From Betaproteobacteria bacterium HGW-Betaproteobacteria-2 (GTDB taxonomy: Bacteria > Pseudomonadota > Gammaproteobacteria > Burkholderiales > Methylophilaceae): a stretch of 13,567 bases of DNA. Made by a program: the position numbers and the translations under genes. The notes beneath the pieces were generated by a model that did no database searches, was not told where the DNA came from, and was given only the letters and a program-made list of their open reading frames with translations. Below are positions 1-6,562 of this stretch, piece by piece (within the stretch, counting starts at the first letter, position 1; the number at the start of each line of letters is the position of its first letter). Location: assembly GCA_002842255.1 (NCBI GenBank), contig PHCM01000015.1:1-13567 (forward strand), written 5' to 3'.

Positions 1-2
1 AA

Positions 3-455
3 CGGGAGTATCTCGCCCAGGATAACGCTCAACGCAATCCTGTGGAATTCCAGCGCGTGGATGAAGCTATCGCGATGGCCGCTATTTATACCGCCAGGCA
101 TCTCAAGGTCAAGGCGATTGCGGCACTGACCCAGTCCGGTGCCTCTGCGCAGTGGCTCTCGCGCGGTGACGCTGAAGTGCCGATTTACGCCTTGTCGCCG
201 GAGAAGACCGCCAGATGCAAGCTGACGCTGTATCGCGGTGTTTATCCGTTCCCGATCGATCAATCCGACAAGGATAGGGACATGATATTGCGCGAAATGG
301 AAAATACCCTGCTACGAAATGCCGTGATTCAGCAGGGGGATCTGGTACTGATGACTTTTGGTGAACCGATCGGTGAGGCGGGAGATACCAATACCATGCG
401 TATCATCAAGGTCGGCAAGGGGCCGATCATGGCAAATACTGATAAAAGGGTATGA
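3..455 (+). CDS. pyk: Pyruvate kinase, C-terminal part (5' end outside window)
   Basis: Pyruvate kinase transfers phosphate from phosphoenolpyruvate to ADP in the last step of glycolysis. The reading frame is open from base 3 and ends at TGA 453-455, giving about 150 residues. These match the C-terminal alpha/beta (allosteric) domain. Visible signs are the helix AIAMAAIYTARHL, the motif ALTQSGASAQWLSR (family form is near TESGxTAxxxSR), the stretch ALSPEKTARCKLTLYRGVYP, and the final GDLVLMTFGEPIGEAGDTN followed by the strand RIIKVG. The active-site barrel lies upstream of the window. An in-frame GTG at 42 is internal and not a start, because homology continues before it (REYLAQDNAQRNPVEFQRVDEA). 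purC begins 53 bp downstream with no clear terminator between, so read-through is possible. Confidence 0.93.
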   Translation, partial: REYLAQDNAQRNPVEFQRVDEAIAMAAIYTARHLKVKAIAALTQSGASAQWLSRGDAEVPIYALSPEKTARCKLTLYRGVYPFPIDQSDKDRDMILREMENTLLRNAVIQQGDLVLMTFGEPIGEAGDTNTMRIIKVGKGPIMANTDKRV

Positions 456-508
456 GTTAGGGCCATTGTGCAATAAAATAAGCCTCCCTAAGTGAGACCA
501 GTAAATCC

Positions 509-1408
509 ATGCAGCCTCTACTCAAAAGTCATATTCCCAGCCTTAAACTCTTGAATCAGGGCAAGGTGCGAGACATTTATGATGTCGATGCCCGTACCAT
601 GCTGCTGGTGGCGACGGACCGGCTTTCTGCCTTCGATGTGGTACTGCCGACGCCGATTAAGGACAAAGGGGCCATCCTGACCCAGATTGCCAATTTCTGG
701 TTCGAGAAGCTGAACCATATCGTGCCGAATCACCTGACCGGAATTGATCCGCAATCGTTGGTGCAGGATGCTGCCGAAAAGGCTCAGCTCGGCAAACGCG
801 CAATCGTTGTGAAGAAGCTGAAGCCTTTGCCGATCGAAGCCATCGTGCGCGGCTATCTGGTGGGTTCGGGCTGGAAGGAATACAAGGCCAGCGGTACGGT
901 CTGCGACATTCCGTTGCCGGCTGGTCTGCAAGAAGCCTCCGTATTGCCTGAGCCGATATTCACCCCATCCAGCAAGGCCGAGGTCGGTGATCACGATATC
1001 AATATCACCCATAGCCAGGCAGCAGAGCTTCTGGGTCAGGATCTCGCCAAGACTGTCGCCAATGTCAGTATCCGGCTCTACAAGGAAGCGGCGCAGTATG
1101 CCCTGACACGGGGCATCATCATTGCAGATACCAAATTCGAATTTGGCCTGGATGACAGCGGTCAGCTCTATCTGATCGATGAGGTGCTGACCCCGGACTC
1201 CTCACGTTTCTGGCCGGCGGATCAGTATAAGGTCGGCAAGAACCCGCCCAGTTACGACAAGCAGTATGTGCGTGACTGGCTGGAATCCACCGGCTGGGAC
1301 AAGACGCCACCAGGACCTGAGCTGCCGGCAGAGGTGGCAGATAAAACCAGCGAGAAATATCGCGAAGCGTTTTTCAAGCTGACAGGAACTGAATTCACTC
1401 CAGATTGA
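509..1408 (+). CDS. purC: Phosphoribosylaminoimidazole-succinocarboxamide synthase (SAICAR synthetase)
   Basis: This cytoplasmic enzyme joins CAIR and aspartate using ATP to make SAICAR in de novo purine synthesis. It has 299 residues, the longer form of the family; the E. coli enzyme is about 237. Visible motifs are the N-terminal nucleotide-binding strand GKVRDIYD (residues 18-25), the block [13 protein letters not shown] (35-47), the substrate segment [16 protein letters not shown] (110-125), the family signature DTKFEFG (207-213) and [12 protein letters not shown] (224-235). The ATG start gives the expected N-terminus, but the ribosome site is weak (AAGTGAG about 12 nt upstream). The stop TGA overlaps the TTG start of the next gene, which implies translational coupling with the DUF1232 gene. 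All key motifs are intact. purE and purK, which often follow purC in betaproteobacteria, do not follow here. Confidence 0.97.
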   Translation: MQPLLKSHIPSLKLLNQGKVRDIYDVDARTMLLVATDRLSAFDVVLPTPIKDKGAILTQIANFWFEKLNHIVPNHLTGIDPQSLVQDAAEKAQLGKRAIVVKKLKPLPIEAIVRGYLVGSGWKEYKASGTVCDIPLPAGLQEASVLPEPIFTPSSKAEVGDHDINITHSQAAELLGQDLAKTVANVSIRLYKEAAQYALTRGIIIADTKFEFGLDDSGQLYLIDEVLTPDSSRFWPADQYKVGKNPPSYDKQYVRDWLESTGWDKTPPGPELPAEVADKTSEKYREAFFKLTGTEFTPD

Positions 1409-1698
1409 AATTACACCCGCGACTGCATGAGATCGCACAGCACCTGAAGTCGGAGCTGGTGCTCTACCAGCGTGTGTTGCGTCATCCACAAACCCCGAGA
1501 ATGGCCAAGTTGCTGTTATGGCTGGCGGTGGCCTATTTGCTGTTGCCATTTGACCTGATTCCGGATTTCATTCCGCTGATCGGCCAGCTGGATGATCTGA
1601 TTGTGGTGCCCGGATTGATATATTTGGCGCTGAAGCTGATTCCGGAAACGCTGATCGAGGAATGCAGGGCGCAAATCAAGGAAAGCAGTGAGCTATGA
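1405..1698 (+). CDS. Small DUF1232 (YkvA-like) membrane protein
   Basis: This 97-residue protein of unknown function belongs to the DUF1232/YkvA family. The family core spans roughly residues 33-80: a hydrophobic helix ([20 protein letters not shown]), the hallmark [12 protein letters not shown] (46-57), then [22 protein letters not shown]. It probably sits in or on the inner membrane. I chose the TTG start at 1405 because it overlaps the purC stop (TTGA) and retains the whole N-terminal amphipathic stretch; an internal GTG at 1459 would remove 18 residues. The gene ends in a second 4-nt overlap (ATGA, 1695-1698) with the carbonic anhydrase gene, so the three genes must be co-transcribed. The domain assignment is firm, but no function can be named. 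Confidence 0.87.
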   Translation: MKLHPRLHEIAQHLKSELVLYQRVLRHPQTPRMAKLLLWLAVAYLLLPFDLIPDFIPLIGQLDDLIVVPGLIYLALKLIPETLIEECRAQIKESSEL

Positions 1699-2333
1699 GT
1701 GATATGCAAAAACTGGTCGATGGTTATCGGCGTTTTCATGAACACTATTTTGCCGCTGAAGGGCAGGAACTGTTTGCCGAACTGGCCATGGGCCAGAGCC
1801 CCAGTACGCTGGTGATCGCCTGTTCGGATTCGCGCGTGGATCCGGCGCTTGTGATGGATTGCAAACCCGGCGACCTGTTTGTGGTCCGCAATGTGGCGAA
1901 TCTGGTGCCGCCCTATGAAAAGGGAGGCGGTTATCACGGCGTTAGCGCGGCACTGGAGTTCGCCGTCTGCGCATTGGGCGTGGAAGACATCATCGTGCAA
2001 GGGCATCGACAGTGCGGTGGCATCAAGGCTCTGTTTGAAGGTGTGCCGGAGGGGCTCGATGGTGAGTTCATCAAACCCTGGGTCAATATGGCCAAACGTG
2101 CAGCCGAGCGTGTGCGGGCAGAACATCCGCAGGCAACTGCTGATGAAAATTTGTGCAACTGTGAGATGGCGGGCATTCTGGTTTCGCTGGAGAACCTGCG
2201 CACTTTCCCGTTCATACAGCAACGCATACAGCAAAACCGGCTCAAGCTGCACGGCTGGTATTTCGATATCGTCAGCGGTGAAATGCTTGCCTATAACGCC
2301 GATAATCTCAGGTTTGAGCCCCTGAATGCCTGA
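1695..2333 (+). CDS. can: Beta-class carbonic anhydrase
   Basis: This zinc enzyme interconverts CO2 and bicarbonate in the cytoplasm. It has 212 residues, close to the bacterial Can/CynT size of about 220. Zinc ligands are Cys43 (in CSDSRVDP), His104 and Cys107 (in GHRQCGG), with the catalytic Asp45-Arg47 pair alongside. The expected VVRNVANLVPP and GVSAALEFAV segments lie between them. The ATG overlaps the DUF1232 stop, so it is translated from the purC message. Bicarbonate is needed by PurK (purine), carbamoyl-phosphate synthase, acetyl-CoA carboxylase and PEP carboxylase, so linkage to purC makes metabolic sense; that link is inference. The symbol can is by similarity of type; cynT-like naming is equally possible because the sequence alone does not separate these subgroups with certainty. 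No cyanase gene is adjacent. Confidence 0.95.
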   Translation: MSDMQKLVDGYRRFHEHYFAAEGQELFAELAMGQSPSTLVIACSDSRVDPALVMDCKPGDLFVVRNVANLVPPYEKGGGYHGVSAALEFAVCALGVEDIIVQGHRQCGGIKALFEGVPEGLDGEFIKPWVNMAKRAAERVRAEHPQATADENLCNCEMAGILVSLENLRTFPFIQQRIQQNRLKLHGWYFDIVSGEMLAYNADNLRFEPLNA

Positions 2334-2359
2334 TTTCGAGCGTTTGATTCGCGTATAAT
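2331..2359 (+). promoter_or_regulatory. Candidate sigma70 promoter of ppa
   Basis: A perfect -10 hexamer TATAAT lies at 2354-2359, in the 53-bp gap between the carbonic anhydrase stop and the ppa start. The hexamer 17 bp upstream (TGATTT, 2331-2336) is a poor -35 match. A start near 2366 would leave a leader of about 20 nt carrying the AGGA ribosome site at 2374-2377, 9 nt before the ppa ATG. This is consistent with ppa having its own promoter in addition to read-through from purC. It is a pattern match only. Confidence 0.5.
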
Positions 2360-2386
2360 CACGTATTTTTCGCAGGAAACAGCAAT

Positions 2387-2935
2387 ATGTCACTCAATCT
2401 GGTGCCCTCCGGCAAATCCCTGCCGGATGATTTTAATGTCATCATCGAAATCCCCATGCAGGGCGATCCCGTCAAATACGAAGTGGACAAGGATAGCGGC
2501 GCGATTTTTGTCGATCGCTTCATGGGAACTGCCATGCAGTATCCGACCAACTACGGATATATCCCGCACACGCTGTCCGAGGATGGCGATCCGGTTGATG
2601 TACTCGTGCTGACACCGGTGCCTTTGCTGCCAGGCGTCGTGGTGCGTTGCCGTCCGCTTGGCGTGCTGAAAATGACGGATGAAGCCGGTCCGGATGCCAA
2701 GGTTTTTGCCGTGCCGGTCGAGAAGGTTTGCGGGCTGTATAACCACCTCAAGACCTACAAGGATGTCTCCGAATGGCGCCTCAACATCATTGCCCACTTC
2801 TTTGAGCATTACAAGGATTTGGACAAGGGCAAATGGGTCAAGATTGATGGCTGGGAAGGCATAGAGGAAGCCTGTCAGGAAATTCTCTCCGGTGTCGAAA
2901 GATTCAACAAGGCGAAAGTGAAGCCGGCATTCTGA
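2387..2935 (+). CDS. ppa: Soluble inorganic pyrophosphatase (family I)
   Basis: This cytoplasmic Mg2+-dependent enzyme hydrolyses PPi to two phosphates, pulling nucleotide, protein and lipid synthesis forward. It has 182 residues, near the E. coli family I length of about 176. Active-site residues fall where expected: Glu21, Lys30, Arg44, Tyr56, and the metal-binding signature [10 protein letters not shown] with Asp66, Asp68 and Asp71. The C-terminal segment [20 protein letters not shown] carries further conserved Lys and Tyr positions. The ATG at 2387 has AGGA 9 nt upstream. A strong TATAAT lies upstream and a 17-bp stem terminator follows 25 nt after the stop. The gene faces hppA, a membrane pyrophosphatase for the same substrate, so two PPi-consuming enzymes share a terminator. 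All key residues are present. Confidence 0.97.
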   Translation: MSLNLVPSGKSLPDDFNVIIEIPMQGDPVKYEVDKDSGAIFVDRFMGTAMQYPTNYGYIPHTLSEDGDPVDVLVLTPVPLLPGVVVRCRPLGVLKMTDEAGPDAKVFAVPVEKVCGLYNHLKTYKDVSEWRLNIIAHFFEHYKDLDKGKWVKIDGWEGIEEACQEILSGVERFNKAKVKPAF

Positions 2936-2960
2936 TTGTTTGTACCATCAGATGAAACGT

Positions 2961-2998
2961 AAATAAAAAGGGCGACCATCAGGTCGCCCTTTTTATTT
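2961..2998. terminator. Bidirectional rho-independent terminator between ppa and hppA
   Basis: A perfect 17-bp inverted repeat (2961-2977 and 2982-2998) encloses a 4-nt loop ATCA. The GC core is GGGCGACC paired with GGTCGCCC, flanked by A-rich and T-rich arms, so the transcript of either strand ends the hairpin with a U-run (CCCTTTTTATTT). It lies 25 nt after the ppa stop and 23 nt after the hppA stop on the opposite strand, so it can end both convergent transcripts. Confidence 0.93.
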
Positions 2999-3021
2999 CT
3001 GCAATTTTATTTTTGCAGGGA

Positions 3022-5049
3022 TTACAGCAGCGGCACGATCAGCAGTGCCACGATGTTGATGATCTTGATCAGGGGATTGACCGCGGGGCCGGCCGTATCC
3101 TTGTAGGGATCACCCACAGTATCGCCCGTTACTGCGGCCTTGTGCGCTTCCGAGCCCTTGCCGCCGAAATTGCCGTCTTCGATGTATTTCTTGGCATTAT
3201 CCCAGGCGCCGCCGCCGGTACACATGGAGATGGCGACGAAGAGGCCGGTGACGATGGTGCCCATCAGCAAACCGCCAAGCGCAACCGGGCCCAGCAGCAG
3301 GCCGACGGCAATCGGCACAGCTACAGGAAGCAATGATGGAATCATCATTTCCTTGATGGCAGCGGTGGTCAGCATGTCGACGGCCTTGCCATATTCAGGT
3401 TTGCCGGTGCCTTCCATGATGCCGGGAATCTCGCGGAACTGGCGGCGCACTTCTTCTACCACGGCACCGGCTGCGCGGCCGACCGCTTCCATGGCCATGG
3501 CGCCGAAGAGGAAGGGGATGAGGCCGCCGATGAACAGACCGATAATCACCATTGGGTCGCTCAAGTCAAAACTGGAAGCCAAGCCGACGCTGTCGAGTTT
3601 GTGTGTGTAGTCAGCAAACAGCACCAGTGCGGCAAGGCCGGCAGAACCGATGGCATAACCTTTGGTCACGGCTTTTGTGGTGTTGCCGACAGCATCCAGC
3701 GGGTCGGTGACATCACGCACGCTACTTGGCAGTTCAGCCATCTCGGCGATACCGCCGGCGTTGTCTGTGATCGGGCCGTAAGCGTCTAGTGCGACGATGA
3801 TGCCGGCCATGCTCAACATGGCGGTTGCGGCGACGGCGACACCATAAAGCCCGGCCAGTTCATAGGAGGCAAAAATCGCGACGCAGACAGAAAGCACGGG
3901 CCAGGCAGTTGATTTCATGGAGATGCCGATACCGGCGATGATGTTGGTGGCATGGCCGGTGGTGGATGCCTGTGCAATGTGTTGTACGGGTTTGTAATCG
4001 GTACCGGTGTAGTACTCGGTGATCCAGACCAGCGCGGCAGTCAGAATCAGGCCGATGGCACTTGCACCCCACAAGGCAGTCGCGCTGATCAGTTCACCGC
4101 TGGACGTAATTCCTTCCGGGAAAAGATAGGCGGTGACGAAATAGAAGGCAATCAGTGAAAGCAAGCCGGCGACAGCCAGTCCCCGATAGAGTGCCGGCAT
4201 GACGTTCTTCATGTCCGGTTTGGCCTTGACGAAGAAGCAGCCGATGATGGAAGCCACAATCGAGGCCGCACCGAGCAACAGGGGGTAGATGATGCCATTG
4301 GCACCGGCGCCGGTAATGATCAGGCTGCCAAGCACCATGGTGGCGATGATGGTGACGGCATAGGTTTCGAACAGGTCGGCGGCCATGCCGGCGCAGTCGC
4401 CGACGTTGTCGCCGACGTTGTCGGCAATCACCGCCGGATTGCGCGGGTCATCTTCCGGAATCCCGGCTTCGACCTTGCCGACCAGGTCAGCACCCACATC
4501 CGCACCCTTGGTGAAGATGCCGCCACCCAGACGGGCGAAGATGGAGATCAGCGAGGAACCGAACGCCAGACCGATGAGTGGATTGAGGTTTTCCGTGGCT
4601 TCGGCGCCAAGATAGACATAGAAGCCGGTGACGCCCAGCAAGCCAAGTCCGACCACCAGCATGCCGGTAATGGCGCCGCCCTTGAAGGCGACATCCAGTG
4701 CCGGCACGATGCCGCCGGTGGCGGCTTGCGCGGTGCGGACGTTGGCCTTGACCGAGACGTTCATGCCGATGAAGCCGCAGGCGCCGGATAGGACAGCGCC
4801 GACGACGAAGCCCAATGCCGTATCAAGACCGAGGAAGATGCCGATCAGGATGGTGAGTACCACGCCGACCATGGCGATGGTTTTGTATTGGCGCGCCAGG
4901 TAGGCGGCGGCGCCTTGTTGAATCGCACCCGCAATTTCCTGCATGCGTGCGTTGCCGGCCGGCAGTGAAAATATCCATTTACTCATGACTGCGCCGTAGA
5001 TTACGGCGAGTAACGCGCTTGCAATTGCTAATATCAGTCCAGCAGACAT
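3022..5049 (-). CDS. hppA: Membrane-bound proton-translocating pyrophosphatase (H+-PPase)
   Basis: This inner-membrane ion pump couples PPi hydrolysis to proton export. It is very hydrophobic, consistent with the family's roughly 16 membrane helices. Its 675 residues fit the family (about 660-700). Substrate motifs are [11 protein letters not shown] (residues 184-194) and the Asp-rich repeat [12 protein letters not shown] (210-221); a second Asp-rich region, [13 protein letters not shown], spans 421-433. The segment GNTTKAVT (455-462) has Lys459 and Thr462. The Lys/Thr pair at these sites is the established mark of the K+-independent subclass; K+-dependent enzymes have Ala at both. A proton-pumping, K+-independent enzyme is therefore predicted. 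I chose ATG 5049 over an in-frame TTG at 5184 because AGGGAG lies 6 nt upstream and the first membrane helix starts at this Met. The 45 extra upstream codons have no family character. Confidence 0.96.
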   Translation of the reverse strand: MSAGLILAIASALLAVIYGAVMSKWIFSLPAGNARMQEIAGAIQQGAAAYLARQYKTIAMVGVVLTILIGIFLGLDTALGFVVGAVLSGACGFIGMNVSVKANVRTAQAATGGIVPALDVAFKGGAITGMLVVGLGLLGVTGFYVYLGAEATENLNPLIGLAFGSSLISIFARLGGGIFTKGADVGADLVGKVEAGIPEDDPRNPAVIADNVGDNVGDCAGMAADLFETYAVTIIATMVLGSLIITGAGANGIIYPLLLGAASIVASIIGCFFVKAKPDMKNVMPALYRGLAVAGLLSLIAFYFVTAYLFPEGITSSGELISATALWGASAIGLILTAALVWITEYYTGTDYKPVQHIAQASTTGHATNIIAGIGISMKSTAWPVLSVCVAIFASYELAGLYGVAVAATAMLSMAGIIVALDAYGPITDNAGGIAEMAELPSSVRDVTDPLDAVGNTTKAVTKGYAIGSAGLAALVLFADYTHKLDSVGLASSFDLSDPMVIIGLFIGGLIPFLFGAMAMEAVGRAAGAVVEEVRRQFREIPGIMEGTGKPEYGKAVDMLTTAAIKEMMIPSLLPVAVPIAVGLLLGPVALGGLLMGTIVTGLFVAISMCTGGGAWDNAKKYIEDGNFGGKGSEAHKAAVTGDTVGDPYKDTAGPAVNPLIKIINIVALLIVPLL

Positions 5050-5055
5050 CGACTT

Positions 5056-5061
5056 CTCCCT
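5056..5061 (-). promoter_or_regulatory. Ribosome binding site deciding the hppA start
   Basis: On the minus strand AGGGAG is followed by 6 nt and ATG at 5049. This is the only strong Shine-Dalgarno match suitably placed before a Met at the start of the first transmembrane helix. It supports the 675-residue form over the longer frame that begins at TTG 5184. Confidence 0.75.
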
Positions 5062-5207
5062 CTTCTTTTTAAATGAATTGAGAACCTCGGGCGTTGCTTC
5101 TTGTTTTGTGTGTGACGATATTTCAAATGACGATTGCGGTGGCGATGCTTTGCCGATTGCGCCGAGTATTCTCCTAAAGACCAACGAACGAATATTGCTG
5201 CGAGGCC

Positions 5208-5236
5208 ATTATTTCATTTTTATCAGGCGCTCACAA
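5208..5236 (-). promoter_or_regulatory. Candidate sigma70 promoter of hppA
   Basis: In the 229-bp gap between the hppA start and the end of the upstream permease gene, the minus strand shows TTGTGA (5231-5236), a 17-bp spacer and AATAAT (5208-5213). These match the consensus at 4/6 and 5/6. Initiation near 5201 would give an untranslated leader of about 150 nt, long for a housekeeping gene. I recognise no known riboswitch or strong hairpin in that leader. It is a pattern match only. Confidence 0.4.
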
Positions 5237-5278
5237 TGACCAAATCTTCGCACATGCGAGGGGGCTTGGAGCCTGTGG

Positions 5279-6088
5279 CTAGAACATGCCCCAAAGCATC
5301 TTGAATCCGACCAGGTAAAGCAGAGCGGCAAATGCCCGCTTGAGTGTGATGGCGGGCAGTCGTTGTGAGATTCTGGCACCCAGTGGGGCAGTCAATGCAC
5401 TCATGAGGGCAATGCCGATCACGGCAGGAATATAGATATAACCCAGACTATGTGGCGGTAACTGCGGTGCATTCCAGCCGTTGAGCATGAAGCCTAGCGT
5501 ACCTGATACAGCTATCGGCAGTCCGATGGCCGCGGAGGTGCCTATGGCTTTTTTGACGGCGATGTTGCAATAGATCAGAAAAGGGACGGATAGCGAGCCG
5601 CCACCGATACCGACCAGACTGGAAACGATGCCGATGAATGCGCCGCTCAACGTCATGCCTGGAGTTCCGGGCAGTTTCCGCTTTGGGTTCGGGCTGATGT
5701 TCAGAATCAGTTGGGTGGCGATGATAAAGACGAAGACAGCGAAAATAGCCTTGAGCCAGACGGTTTGAAGGCTGGCGGTCAATAGCGAGCCGAGCAGGGT
5801 GCCCAATACAATGCTGGCTGCAATTTGGTATACAACCGGCCAGTCGACATTGGCCTTGTGGTGATGCGCACGCGCAGAGGAGATGGAAGTGAATATGATG
5901 GTGGCCAGAGAAGTACCCAGTGCCATGTGCATGACATGTTGTTCAGGAAAAGCCATGCTCGTGAACACCAGACTCAGAATAGGCACGATGATGAGTCCGC
6001 CGCCGACACCGAACAGGCCGGAAAGGATCCCTGCCAGCGCGCCGGCAAGCAGATAGAGGGCAAGGCCCAGAGGATTGTCCGCAATCAT
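5279..6088 (-). CDS. TauE/SafE-family (sulfite exporter-like) membrane permease
   Basis: This is a polytopic inner-membrane protein of the TauE/SafE (DUF81) family, whose members move sulfite, sulfoacetate or other organosulfur anions. It has 269 residues and about eight hydrophobic segments. The fold is an internal duplication, and both halves show the family glycine motif: GVGGGLIIVP (27-36) and GIGGGSLSVP (160-169). They are followed by ALGTS (57-61) and AIGTS (181-185) at matching spacing. The ATG at 6088 is preceded by GGGGGTG on the minus strand. It starts 17 bp after the dciA stop and is probably co-transcribed with dciA. The substrate cannot be told from the sequence, and no sulfur-oxidation or taurine genes are adjacent, so no symbol is given. 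Confidence 0.9.
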   Translation of the reverse strand: MIADNPLGLALYLLAGALAGILSGLFGVGGGLIIVPILSLVFTSMAFPEQHVMHMALGTSLATIIFTSISSARAHHHKANVDWPVVYQIAASIVLGTLLGSLLTASLQTVWLKAIFAVFVFIIATQLILNISPNPKRKLPGTPGMTLSGAFIGIVSSLVGIGGGSLSVPFLIYCNIAVKKAIGTSAAIGLPIAVSGTLGFMLNGWNAPQLPPHSLGYIYIPAVIGIALMSALTAPLGARISQRLPAITLKRAFAALLYLVGFKMLWGMF

Positions 6089-6105
6089 TCAGTACACCCC
6101 CGAAC

Positions 6106-6534
6106 CTACTTGTCGTTCGAGCGGGAGGAGAGCTTTTTCAGCATCCGCGCCAGTGCCTGATTGTCATCGAGTTGAGAAGCCAGTTTTTCAAGCTCGGTGG
6201 CGGCGAAAGGACTGAGTTTGCGACTAACTTTAAGGGGCTTGGGCGGACTAGATTGGACTTGCACTTGAACCCGAATTGAAGTAACTTCTAGGCCGTGCTT
6301 TTGTAAGTTAGTCAAGAGACTAGGCAACAAAAGCTTAACTTTTGCAGCTACTGCACCATTGCTGGCGTAAACCGTCAGTCGCTTGTGACTGATGTCGCCG
6401 GCCTGTGTGTAAGGTTTGAGTGTTTCGGGTACGACCGCATCCCATAATTTCTGGCATGCGGTCAATTTCTGTGCTTTTTCTGAAATCTGCGCCAGATCGG
6501 TGTTGTTTCGAAGAAAAGCATTAAGGCGCTGCAT
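6106..6534 (-). CDS. dciA: DUF721 protein, probable DciA replicative helicase loader
   Basis: This 142-residue protein has a DUF721 domain at about residues 1-95. The recognisable core is the helix AQKLTACQKLWDAVVPETLK and the block KRLTVYASNGAVAAKVKLLLPSLLTNLQ. DciA is known as the ancestral loader that brings DnaB helicase to the origin in bacteria lacking the phage-derived DnaC/DnaI loaders. The C-terminal half (VQVQVQSSPPKPLKVSRKLS onward) is basic and likely flexible, as in other DciA tails. The ATG at 6534 has a strong GGGAGG 8 nt upstream. It leads a unit with the TauE/SafE permease and diverges from the M23 peptidase gene across only 28 bp. Codons for residues about 64-107 use TTA, CTA, ACT and CAA unlike the neighbours. 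The family call is firm; the helicase-loader role is by family. Confidence 0.82.
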   Translation of the reverse strand: MQRLNAFLRNNTDLAQISEKAQKLTACQKLWDAVVPETLKPYTQAGDISHKRLTVYASNGAVAAKVKLLLPSLLTNLQKHGLEVTSIRVQVQVQSSPPKPLKVSRKLSPFAATELEKLASQLDDNQALARMLKKLSSRSNDK

Positions 6535-6542
6535 ACCGAAAC

Positions 6543-6556
6543 CCTCCCAAAAGGGG
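6543..6556. promoter_or_regulatory. Back-to-back ribosome binding sites of dciA and the M23 peptidase
   Basis: The 28-bp divergent gap (6535-6562) contains GGGAGG on the minus strand (6543-6548, 8 nt before the dciA ATG). AAGGGG lies on the plus strand at 6551-6556, 6 nt before the TTG start of the peptidase. Only 2 bp separate them. The plus-strand site is the main evidence for the TTG start, because the first in-frame ATG (6590) has no such site. The gap is too short for two promoters, so each promoter must lie inside or beyond the opposite gene. Confidence 0.75.
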
Positions 6557-6562
6557 AATTGA

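Noticed and set aside
1533..2393. A 286-codon minus-strand frame opposite DUF1232 and the carbonic anhydrase
   Set aside because: It overlaps two well-supported genes, has no ribosome site and no domain.
4385..4425. A short tandem DNA repeat (GCCGACGTTGTC units)
   Set aside because: It encodes the duplicated DNVGD motif that is conserved in all membrane pyrophosphatases, so it is protein-level conservation and not a repeat element.
5050..5184. N-terminal extension of HppA to TTG 5184
   Set aside because: There is no family similarity in the 45 residues, and a strong AGGGAG precedes ATG 5049.
5246..5262. A small inverted repeat (TCGCA/TGCGA) after the TauE/SafE gene as a terminator
   Set aside because: The stem is only 5 bp with a 2-nt loop and no T-run, too weak to call.
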